Positions 1 through 10,000 of a DNA stretch of 64,000 bases are shown here, piece after piece. Origin of the DNA: Actinostola sp. cb2023 (Eukaryota; Cnidaria; Anthozoa; Actiniaria; Actinostolidae); contig JAUJYZ010000752.1 of assembly GCA_033675265.1 (NCBI GenBank), positions 151,848 through 215,847 of the forward strand, given 5' to 3'. A program made the position numbers and the translations under genes. How positions within the stretch are numbered: position 1 is the first letter of the stretch; each line of letters begins with the position of its first letter. The notes under the pieces were generated by a model. The model was given only the letters and a program-made list of their open reading frames with translations. It was not told the DNA's origin and did no database searches.

Positions 1-723
1 GTTTGTGTTGATACGATCAATTGTCCCTCCTTTAATTAGAGCAAGTGGTGCATCTGCAGTCGCAAAAAAATGCGAGTCTTTGTCAAACAGGATATCCTGC
101 TGAACAAAACTTTTGGGTGCAGCGAGGTGCATTGTGTCTCCCTCTAGCATATGTAGAAAGTCAGACCATGCAATAATGGATGAGGTCCATCTAAAATCGT
201 TCAATATAATAACCTCAGCTTGCTCAGCACCGACCCAAGCAAACCCCCCAGTAGCCGGGTTTACAAAGGCGTTGTATATGACTTTCAGTGGCGATATCAT
301 GAAGGTTTTCCCAGTATTTGCAGGACCATAGATGTATATATTGCGATATTTTCCCCGACCGAGATCCAGCGCTTGAAAGAGTGCATTAGCATATGACGTC
401 ACTGCGATTTCATTTCTTGCTAATATTTGTAAAGCGGCCTCGATCCACCTCTTGTTGCATCCCTCCACACATGTATCTGTCAGTTGCGATTGCAGTATAT
501 CTATCCTAGTTAGGCGTAATCTTGCTTGCTTTATTTCGGCCTCATCTAATTCCTGGGCGATGGACAGGGCCTCGTTAACTACTCTCGATCCGCGGTTGGC
601 AATGAATTGTGCAAGGTCCGTTTTCCCCTCGCGCTCTTGTGTAGCAGCCAATGCCATGAACTCTAAATGTGTATGAATACCATTGGCGCGAAGAACTTGT
701 GTTACCTCGTATACACTTAACAT
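1..723 (-). CDS. SF3 helicase part of a CRESS/parvovirus-like Rep (cut by window edge)
   Basis: This is the C-terminal helicase half of a rolling-circle Rep protein, read on the minus strand and running off the start of the window. Visible motifs are a Walker A (GPANTGKT), a Walker B-like segment (EVIILNDFRW) and a motif C-like stretch (HFFATAD), in the order expected of superfamily 3 helicases of small ssDNA viruses and related elements. Such helicases unwind DNA at a Rep-nicked origin. The ATG at 723-721 overlaps the stop of the upstream HUH frame (positions 719-717). The two domains are therefore either separate overlapping genes or one protein broken by a one-base shift in a Lys/Arg-rich linker. 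No stop is seen in this frame down to base 1. Whether it is a recently integrated virus, a domesticated Rep or a transposon gene cannot be told from the sequence. Confidence 0.75.
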   Translation of the reverse strand, partial: MLSVYEVTQVLRANGIHTHLEFMALAATQEREGKTDLAQFIANRGSRVVNEALSIAQELDEAEIKQARLRLTRIDILQSQLTDTCVEGCNKRWIEAALQILARNEIAVTSYANALFQALDLGRGKYRNIYIYGPANTGKTFMISPLKVIYNAFVNPATGGFAWVGAEQAEVIILNDFRWTSSIIAWSDFLHMLEGDTMHLAAPKSFVQQDILFDKDSHFFATADAPLALIKGGTIDRINTN

Positions 724-1214
724 CCTTTTCCTTTTCTTCTTTCCTTTCCTACTTCGTGATATTTTCGTATCCTTGCAGAGTCAGCTATTCGTGTGCTTGT
801 TGCTGCTGTCGTTCTGGGCATTTCCTCTAAATTAGGATGGTCCTGAGATAAGAAGTACTCCCTGTCTTCTTTAATGCAATAGCGGTAAGCACTATAATAA
901 TTGGGGTGCTTATCACTAAAATGCACTTGGATGCCAAATCTCTTTTCTATTTCATTGCGTACCAATAACCATCTACATTTCTTGTCAAGCTTAATTGCCA
1001 TGTGGTAATGGTCCTCATTTCCGTTTTGCGAAGTACTTTTATGCTGCTCTCTGCACACAACAAATTGGACAATTCGCGATGAAGTAATAGTTGACCATGT
1101 GTCTAATACAGCACTGGCAAAGCTTTCACGGGAATCGAATCGGTTCAGATCTGCTCTACTGTAAGTTATAAGATATACCATACGCTGTGAACGTGTTCTC
1201 GTCGAAACGGCCAT
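717..1214 (-). CDS. HUH endonuclease part of a CRESS-like Rep
   Basis: A 165-codon frame encodes a rolling-circle replication initiator domain. It shows motif I (YLITYSRAD), the two-histidine motif II (HYHMAIKL) that binds the catalytic metal, and motif III (YCIK, a YxxK form) whose tyrosine nicks and joins DNA. The C terminus is very basic and ends at a stop overlapping the start of the helicase frame. The family normally joins HUH and SF3 domains in a protein of about 300-350 residues, so the split here is odd. The start was taken at the ATG at 1214-1212, the first one with motif I downstream. Iteron-like direct repeats lie about 90 bases upstream and could be the binding or nicking site. 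It is an animal ssDNA-virus-like gene or a relative; activity cannot be judged. Confidence 0.75.
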   Translation of the reverse strand: MAVSTRTRSQRMVYLITYSRADLNRFDSRESFASAVLDTWSTITSSRIVQFVVCREQHKSTSQNGNEDHYHMAIKLDKKCRWLLVRNEIEKRFGIQVHFSDKHPNYYSAYRYCIKEDREYFLSQDHPNLEEMPRTTAATSTRIADSARIRKYHEVGKERRKGKGC

Positions 1215-1301
1215 GATATTAGTACCAATCAGGTGTTACTTGTAATAGTGTCAACAAAAGTTATCTTTTAAAATCGATATTCAGACGGATGTATCAAACT
1301 G

Positions 1302-1328
1302 ACGGTCACTTTAAAAACGGTCACTTTT
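1302..1328. repeat. Iteron-like direct repeat upstream of Rep
   Basis: The 11-mer ACGGTCACTTT occurs twice, at 1302-1312 and 1317-1327, in the same orientation with starts 15 bases apart, just upstream of the Rep gene. Reps of this class often bind short tandem iterons beside their origin, so an origin role is possible. No nonanucleotide stem-loop was identified with certainty. Confidence 0.4.
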
Positions 1329-2372
1329 ATACCTTACTGAACAGAGGATAACAATAAGTAATATTGAGATCATCGGTAGTACGTCATTTCGAATACGCAG
1401 AGACTTGCGTACGATACAGTAAAACATTGCTCACGTTACGTCATATACGCACGTCAGATAACAAGGAAGGAAGGAAGATAACAATCAGATGCTATCCAAA
1501 CACGTCGTTAACTAATTTAGTTAACTAATTACTTTGGTCAACACAAGATACTATGAGCGTTGTATTAACAAATATTACGCAAAAACGCTTTTTGAAACTC
1601 CCTTTGTTGTGGGGCTACATACGCTTTATGTCAATAACGATCACAATAATATTGGCTTGATGCTATATGAGACATTCTTATTAAAAAAAATGTTAAACGA
1701 CAATTGTTTTCAAATCTTTGAAGTGAATGTTCACTACTCTATACATTCGTCACTTGTGACAAATATTACACTATCTTAGCACACCGCAAATTGTATAATC
1801 GTGAAAATGCATATTGGACAATCGTTGCCATAATTACTTGGCACGCTGCACATTTTCCGTAGCTAGTGCTCTTTATTGAGAACAAGTTGTCTTGTTGGAC
1901 TCCCCCCTACCCCCTCACTCAAAATTGCGATAGTGTAATGGTGTGTGGTGATTTTCCTGTGGCCCTCGATGAGCAATTTCCTCTCAACAACATTGTACGG
2001 GGGAGGGGAGGGGTGTCTAAGGTGTAGAAAGAAAAAGTTTTTACCCAAACTTTAATGACGCACGTTCCCAATTATCCAATCGTGCCAACCATTTTGGCAA
2101 CGATTGTATGTCCTACTTTCCCCCTCATGGACATACTTAACAAATGTGACAAACTATTGAAGCACAGAAATGTCTGTCACTTCATCAACAAGGCAGCCAA
2201 AAAAATTGGACTTCTTTACTCTCTCAACAACTCTGTCCTTCACGACCTGCCCGAGAATGAGAAACATTTCTTGAAGCGTACCTTTCCCAGTATATGTGAA
2301 ATGTTTTAGGTTTTGTAAACCTGCCCGCTAAAGGGATAAGAGTTTTGTGTTAGCAATCTCTTCTTTTGCCAA
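1329..2372. other. Spacer without recognisable genes
   Basis: This is AT-rich sequence holding a GTTAACTAATTTAGTTAACT near-palindrome around 1507-1527 and a GGAAGGAAGGAAG run near 1464. The open frames at 1534-1779 and 2055-2309 show no domain or splice context and look like chance. Confidence 0.4.
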
Positions 2373-3014
2373 CTAGTAGATCGACATAAAGACTTCTTTA
2401 TTCAATACTTCATTCTCACATTCCTTCCTTGATTCAAGCTCTTTTTGGAAAGGGGACATTTGCTTGAGGTGCCCTTTTTCAATCGTAGAATGGTGCATGT
2501 CACTATTGCAATGCAGCTGAATGGCCTGAGTGATCATTCTAACACATGGTTTGCTGTTCCACTTGTAGTCCTTGTTTCTTTTCGTAAATGTGTCATGAAG
2601 TCTGCACAGCAAACAAAACATCCCAACATTTTCTTGGAAGGCCAGCCACCAAACTCCAGTAGAAGGCTCATAGACATTGTGGCTTTCAGATCGTTGGAAC
2701 AACCATCCATGCTGAAATTTGTGAGTGCGATTTCTTGAGGCCGTAGGAGCTTTGTTTAACGCACCACCTGACGGATCTAAAAGAGACTGGCAGTCGTTTT
2801 CCTTGCATGTGTAGTATGTATGTATTTGGCCCTTCTGATTATCCAAGCTGCTCAGTGATGAATGAATCACTTCTTGTGCAATAATAGGGACTTCAGATGA
2901 TAGGCTTGGTGAATGTTTTGACAAGGCGTTTGACGCTGATGTTGTGTTCTCAACATTTTTAGAAACATCATTTGTACTAACAGGTGATAACGTTTCAGCT
3001 TGCTTCGAGGTCCT
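2373..3014 (-). pseudogene. Exon with BED/TTF-like zinc finger of a hAT-related gene
   Basis: An open minus-strand exon begins after a plausible acceptor near 3015 and runs to a stop at 2373. Its second half holds a segment with aromatic residues (WWLAF) followed by CLLC, and about 30 residues later HCNSDMHHS. That CxxC...HxxxxxH arrangement resembles the BED/TTF-type DNA-binding fingers at the N terminus of hAT transposases and their domesticated relatives (ZNF862- and C17orf113-like proteins). The first half is Ser/Thr-rich and probably disordered. The frame ends soon after the finger, with no catalytic hAT region in the next 2 kb, so this looks like a truncated copy or an isolated exon. 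Assignment to a family is by motif resemblance only. Confidence 0.4.
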
Positions 3015-4162
3015 ACGATAAATATCATTTTAAAACTGTTTTTTTTTAAAACTATCTTTTAATTTTACTTTCAGTCTTGTATAGAATTTACACTATTTTC
3101 GCACTGCGAGAGCCAGGTTAGAAAAATAGAAAGAAACAGACTTCTTAATTGTCATTGTGCAAATGTGCAAACAGTTGGTGCCACAAAGTCTGGAATACTA
3201 ATTATATTCGCTCTTCCAGTGTTTATTTTGTCTAAAATGCTAATTAGATTCCCTCTCTTACAGTGTTTACTTTGTCTAATCCCTTACCTTTTTGCTCTGG
3301 AAAATATATCTTGTTGCTTCTTGAAACAGTAACCGAATGATAAAAACAATGCTTACTTCAAACCGGTAAACCGGAACGACTATTTAAACAGGTTTATAGC
3401 ATAAACATGGACAATTTATTCATACGTGACACCAGTGCCACCGTCCTAAAATAATTTCATAAAAAGCGACGCCTCAAAAGTAAAGTGATTAAAATGGTCT
3501 CGCTCAAATCTAAATCGTTTTACAGCATACCATAATACTTACTTTGATAAAAAGTGCCGTATACCTGGTTGGCAACAGCCTTTCGCTTCGCAGCCATATT
3601 TCAAAGCATGTGGAAAGACGACATCTGCGAGAGGCCTGGGCTCAAATGTTACGAATTCAATATGGCGGCTATATTGCAACGTTGCGAGCGAAACCCTTCA
3701 AACAAAGTGATTGTTCGGTCATTCTGTGGACAGACTATTCGACAACTAAAATCGAAGAAAGGTACATTTCAAAAGCAACTAACAGTAAATACTTTACTCA
3801 GTCATTTGCACCAAAAGTCGTTCTTTTATTTGCATTTGGTAGACGAATTGATCTAATGATCTTAGCGCTTTTACAGCTGTAACACTTACTAGTGACACCC
3901 GTGACAGGTGTTACGGGTTACTGGTTCAATTGAGAACCCTGGTTTGTATCTAAAAGAGATTTAAGAAATTCAGATATAATCTGTATGAACTTGTGATATT
4001 GACAGTGAAAAAGATAATGAATATATATATATATATGTAGGGGTCTTCAAAAGAATTGATTTAGAAAAGTTAATAAATATACAGATCATTTGGGTGGATT
4101 TGAATTTTTATTTAGGTAAAAATGTTGCAAAAACCACCTTGTATTGTATGCAGTTCACCTCA
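3015..4162. other. Gene-poor stretch with short AT microsatellite
   Basis: No credible coding region is seen. An (AT)n run lies at about 4019-4036. The frames at 3544-3882 and 3554-3856 overlap in different phases and carry no recognisable domain. Confidence 0.35.
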
Positions 4163-4741
4163 CTAAAATAACTTTGTACAAGGTACATATTGCATGGCAA
4201 CTGAAATACTGCAATACCTACACACAATTTGATCAGCAAAGTACTTGACACAGTGTTGAACATAGAAATCCCTCATTTTTGGAAAAAGGGTTTCCCTCCA
4301 GTAGTGAGAGTCAAAATACACCCTTTCTACATTCATGTTCCTTGATCCTGTCAAATATACAACAAAATCGCACCACTTTAGTTTACTGTGGTTTACTGTG
4401 TGCAAATACTGCACCATAGTTTCCGTGATTGTGCGAATATCATTGCACTATCACTATTTACTGTAACCAATAAGGCACGTTCATCAGCCACAATAACGGT
4501 ACATCCGTTTGCCATATAATTTGCCTCTTTTTCAAATAAATGAGCTATTTGGCTCTGGGTTTCTAGCAAAGATGTCTCTGTCCAAGTATTGACTGAACAC
4601 TGCACTCCTCTCATCTTCTACACGAACATTCACTGGGCTTTTATCAAAGAGGCCATCATGAATTTGATTCCCCTTGATCATTGCAACCTTAAATGCATTC
4701 ACCAATGAACTTGGCATTGAATCCCCTTGTGGCCAGTCCAA
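4163..4741 (-). pseudogene. Remnant of a YqaJ-type recombinase/exonuclease gene
   Basis: The stretch 4163-4417 (minus) encodes the typical end of a YqaJ viral-recombinase domain: a KWCDFVVYLTG core, then a segment ending FDSHYWRETLFPKM and an aromatic tail. This matches the last strand and helix of lambda-exonuclease-like nucleases, which resect DNA ends. The upstream frames at 4393-4614 and 4532-4741 overlap in other phases, so the gene is frameshifted or spliced in a way I cannot resolve. The catalytic Asp/Glu/Lys half of the domain was not found. In animal genomes YqaJ proteins are often carried by DNA transposons (ISL2EU-like) and viruses. No partner transposase is adjacent here; a possible one lies 20 kb away. 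Confidence 0.5.
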
Positions 4742-5452
4742 GTTCCCTTGTATGATTTGTTTTCCAACAGAGTGCTATGAAAACACAGGCATTGCTGCCA
4801 ACCTTCCCATTGATATTCAATTGGGATTAGCTCAATCTCCATACAGTGACATCTGAGGAATCGAGGGACACATGGCCTTGAAGACTTTGTGGCAGAGCTG
4901 TGTTCTGCTGTAATGCTGATGATGGAATATCACTTGTACCTTCAGCAGTACATCTCCTCAGTTCTTCTGCATCTTCCCTCATGAATTGTACCAGTTGTTT
5001 TTGTTTTCGATGATGGGTGCTCCACCAACTCTTAGGTCAGGCTGCTTTCATCGCTTTGATGACTTTGAAGCATTTGCTTCTACATGAGAATATACTTGAG
5101 AAAACTATGCATGTTTAACCACAGTCCTCTTACAAATACTATATTTTCAGCTCCACCAACATTGTATGTGTCAAAAGGAAAACCCAGAGGGGAAGTTCTT
5201 AGTTTTCATTAGCATGTGCAAACATGGAAATACATAACAACGAATAATAATATTATGTTATTATAGAAATAAACCAATTTTCATCTTTGCAGAGCCTTAT
5301 TTATACAAACTTCCCATTTTGTTTGACAGGCACAAAGACTACATTGTACATGTACCTGTCATTTACTTACATCTAGGGCCGAGCAAAAATGATTTATTTG
5401 TTTTATTCCTCAAAATAACAATAGTACCGTAATGTACTACAGCTGATAGGTT

Positions 5453-5686
5453 TCACTTACCTGAGAACAAATAGACATGAAAGCCAGATAGTGTGTTCTC
5501 CATCCAATGAAACCCAATGTCTAGTGCGCTCTGCATAAGCCACGCATCCTGCTTGGTATCATCTGCCCACAGGTCTAATACCTCAATCCTTCTTTTACTG
5601 TCTGATACTTGTGCTATGAGATATAACCCATTCAGGGATATCCTTCTTTTTCTGTACCAATCACGTTGAATTTCCCTAGCATACAT
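5453..5686 (-). pseudogene. Unidentified exon-like open frame
   Basis: A 77-codon frame has protein-like composition (a basic start, then ISLNGLYLIAQ and VLDLWADDT, and an aromatic end FHVYLF). Its low-coordinate end borders a possible splice donor (complement of cttacc at 5457-5462). It may be an exon of the same decayed gene as the YqaJ remnant, since it lies upstream on the same strand, but I do not recognise the domain. It could also be chance. Confidence 0.25.
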
Positions 5687-5689
5687 GCC

Positions 5690-6573
5690 AAGCTATACTT
5701 TCATTTTGTAGTCGATGATTACAACAGCTTCAGCAGGCTGTAGGTTGAAATTGGACGCCATTAATGCATTCGGTCTATATTTCCCCCATAATTTGTACAA
5801 GGCATATGTGTACATGTAATTTACAAATTTTACAAATTTGCTGTATAACATGATCTACATGAATATCTCACCGGTAATAGTCACCCTGGTGTTTTTGGTG
5901 TGATATGCCCAATATCAGCCCAGAAGGTTTTTGTGAATTCCTCTAGCTGACTTCAATACTTCTGTTGAGCACTGACTGGGGTTTGGGAGATAGCAGCACT
6001 TACTTTATCATGGATATAGTAGAATTTCTGAGGATTGGAGATCATGTTCTTCTGGACAAGAATCAAGTGCATGACTCATGCAATGTTCCAGACATCTGGA
6101 ATGGATCTGAGCCTAAGATAATAAATTGAACATACATGTACTTGCCTTTTTTTCTAAACAAAGCCCCTTCAAAGTGTGTGTATGAATGATGCAAGAACCA
6201 AACACTAAAAGCGTAAAAAAGTACTAAATTTAAATAGTACTAATTGCTGAAATATCCTTTGTTTTCTATTGTTTCATCACTCTATTTAGTTAGTACTTTT
6301 AGTGTTTTTATGCGCTTCTCTACTGAGACAGACAAATATTTCAGAAATCCATTATTACTCTGACACTGACATGCTGTCCATCAATTTCAAGTATACAGGA
6401 GAAAAATATTTCAACAGAGGAAATGAAAAATACTTGGAAATGGGATACCGTATGGTATCCCTTATGTACAATGCACATTTAGACAGAATGACAACAATAA
6501 ACTATTATTAACAAGATTCCATTTAAATATGGAAAATGTCTTCCTAAACTGGAAAAATTTCCTTTGTTGACTT
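5690..6573. other. Spacer with a short MITE-like inverted repeat
   Basis: Between about 6199 and 6310 an AACACTAAAAG...TACTAA segment is answered by TTAGTTAGTACTTTTAGTGTT in the opposite sense. This gives a small foldback element next to the RAG1-like transposon. No gene is seen. Confidence 0.35.
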
Positions 6574-7088
6574 CACGGCTGTTACGCGCGAGACATTAGG
6601 TTCTAGACTCCCTCTCCGAATTTTTGTTACGCACCGCTGACCACGCGCGCTAGAACGCGGGCTCATAAACATGGCGTTTTGCCGGGAAATACAAAGTTTT
6701 GTTTTTTCACGATTGTTTTTGTCATGTTATCTGCAAGAAGAAACGTTTTAAATAATTTTCCCTGGCGGACACATCATCGTACATGTACATAGTGAGTATA
6801 TTTTAGTCAAACAACAAACGATTTAATTTTTCCTGGCGTTTGTTTAGTGGTGTAAAAATATCGACGAACTGAAAACACGCCACCGCTGTTGTCATTTTGG
6901 TGAATTGTCACCGCTTGAAAACACATGAACACAAGTTTTTTCGAGCTAAAATATGTGACATTGTAGTAGAGAAACGCCTATTTTCATTCAAAATTGGAGT
7001 CTCTGTTTTGCACTTATTTTTTTAAATCCTTGAAAATTGTGATTTTCAACCCGCTTAATTGTTTCAAATGTTGCAGAGTATTTAAAAA

Positions 7089-10000
7089 ATGTCAGTCATC
7101 GCCGGCGAGATAAGTCATCAAGACAAAGTAAAAACCTGCTGCCGAATTTGCGGGAATTTGATAAAGAGTCATTCAACTCCGTGTACGTCCATCAAAAGTG
7201 ATTTGGAGCAATGTTTTGAAGTCAAAATTTATGCTGACAACGCTTGGGAACCGAAAAAAACATGCAAGAAATGTTACAGCGTGTTGCTGAGGTGGAGAAA
7301 GAGACCATGTACTTATAGCCATCATACAGTTGTTGTGGAATGGCTGCCCCACAGCGATAAAAATTGCACCATTTGTGGTCATTTTGCTTCTCGTTCAATT
7401 GGTGGGAGGAAAAAGAAAATGCAGAAGGGAAGGGGTCGGTCACCAAAAAAGTTAACTTCAAACACAACACAAGTTCCTGAATCATACAAATTTATTTCAC
7501 AAGACCTGTCATGCTCACTCTTCCCCACCCTTGGGATGCCATCCCTTGAGAGGATAATAAATCACCAGGAACTTTTAATCTGTCCTATTTGTAAAGAAGT
7601 TCTTGATGCTCCTGTGGCTGGACCATGTCAACATATTTTTTGTTTAACCTGTTTTAACACATGGGCTGTACACTGCAAGAGCAGGTTATGTGAAGTGACA
7701 TGTCCCGAATGCAAGACAGTCATTGCACCAGAAGCTGTAACACCCCCACCAAGGTACAGTAATACCTACATGTACATGTAGTTCAAATGCCATGCAACTT
7801 ATAAGTTATTCGCACATAAAATAACAGCTGTTTCTTTTGAAGTCATGTGAATTAGATCATTGATAGTTAGATTGACCCTGCCCATTGCACTAAGTAGGAT
7901 TTTTTCATGAATAAAATATAGTTTAATAATAATATTGTTAGTTATAAATAATTATTTTCTATTTGAAAGGTTACTTCTGCAACTGATTCATACAATGAGA
8001 GCATACTGTCGCAGATGTAGCAATGAATATCCATTAGACGCACTTGAAAAGCATGAGCTATCATGTACCAGAGCACATGTGCCACTTCCAACAGCTTTAC
8101 CAACACCAACACCATGTCGCACAGATGGTCCCCTGACTTTAGAAGAAGAACGGCTAGCAGGGCAACTAATGAAACGAAAGCTAAATTCAACACGCAGCAG
8201 CACAGTTTCATTAACTACTGGAGGCACAGTATGTAGAATATACTATATCCATAGAAAGCTTGAAAATATTCTCAGCCTACATTTATAATAAGGGTGTAAA
8301 TTAATATTGTTACTGCTTGATTTCTGTCACAACTCAGATAATTCACAATGTGATATATACATATTTAGTATACACCTAATTTCAAAAACGTTGTCCAAAT
8401 AGCCAAATACAAATTCATTCAAAAAGACAAAAGAAACAGTTCAGCTTGAGTGCACTTCTTTTGTCTTTTAATGAAATCCTATTTGGCTTTTTTGATTATT
8501 ATTGGACAACGTTTTTGAAATTAGGTGTATACCAAAATAGTAAATATTGCTTTTTGCATGTTCTAGTGTCACATCCATCTTGTGTTTGATCAAAGCCAAT
8601 GTCTCTGTATTTCACATTATTACTTTTTTTACCAGCCTCTCCACATGACAGTAATCATAAAAGGGAGAAAGGACACTGTGTGTGACAGGCAGAGGCAGAG
8701 ACAGGCAACAGGAATGAGTGAGTTACGAGAAGAGATCTCAAATGGAAATACAAAACAGCTCTTCACTGCTGAGCTAAAGCAGATTGGCCAGTCAGAACGT
8801 CAAGACATGTTGAAGGAAGCAGGCTTCAAGATTGAGGTACCAGATGGCGATGTCATTGCCATGCAAGCTAGTCTCGGAATACCATGGAATAAACTTCGTC
8901 ACCTGAGAAGGTTAGAAAGCAGACAATGATTGACAGTGCTAATTGAAAGGTACACAATGTTGTTTTCAAAATAGTTGTCCAACTTATAGAGTGCAAACCA
9001 TATGTCTGTGAAACAGTACTAACTAATTAGTACTAAATAGCAATGATGAAACAATAGAAAACAATGGAGATAACACTATTTAGTAATAGTACTATTTCAC
9101 GGACATATGGTTTGCACTCTAATACAAAAGAAAGCACATTAGTGTGACAAAAATGACTAGGGAAGCAAAAATAAAGCAACCTTAGTTTTTTATATCTGTA
9201 ATTTATCTGATTGTAGATGGGAGCTATGCATGGCCTTCAAGTTTACATCATTGTATATATTGTGTATCATTTGTTTAAGGAAATGAAACATTTTGGCCAA
9301 TAATAATAATACAGGATATATATTTTAAATATAGATGGTTTAGCAGCTGGGGACTCTCCATCCAAAGTGAGGCAAAGGACAGGATACTTGCCAAGGAGCA
9401 ACAAATTGAAGAAGGCAGGAGTGAGATGCTACCATTTACCTTTACAGTAAAAAATGGGAAGTCGATAGAAATCCGTACAGCCCCGTGTACCTGGTTAGGC
9501 AGCCTGACAAATGCAGTCATGAAGCACCTTGAAGAAAACAAAAAGTAAAGTTTAGTGCTTTTTTCTTTAAACAGTTTTAAGCAGTCAAGTAAACTGGCAA
9601 GCTTAAAGATAACTTTATGTGATAAACTATGACAGAAAACAGTGAATCACAACAATAATAATAATCTATTAACTATTTCAGGTGCAATCGCTTGACATGG
9701 CACAATGGCATTATCCCACAAGATGAAATATGGCTCAAAGTGGGTGGAGACAAGGGGGGTGGTACATTCAAAATGTGCTTCCAAATTGGGAATGTACCAT
9801 CACCAAACTCTCCACAAAATACGATTGTGTTCAATCTATTTCAAGCTCCAGATAATTATGCAAATTTAACCCTTGCATTGTCTCGGTATTCAGAGGAAAT
9901 CCAAAGACTGCAGCAGATGAAATGGGGGTGATGATTTAAAATTATGTTTTAGTATTGTGAATGTTTTTAATTATTTTCAAAATAATAAGCAGTTGATTAA

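Noticed and set aside
113..676. Plus-strand open frames over the Rep helicase
   Set aside because: They are the reverse of the helicase frame, which has clear Walker motifs.
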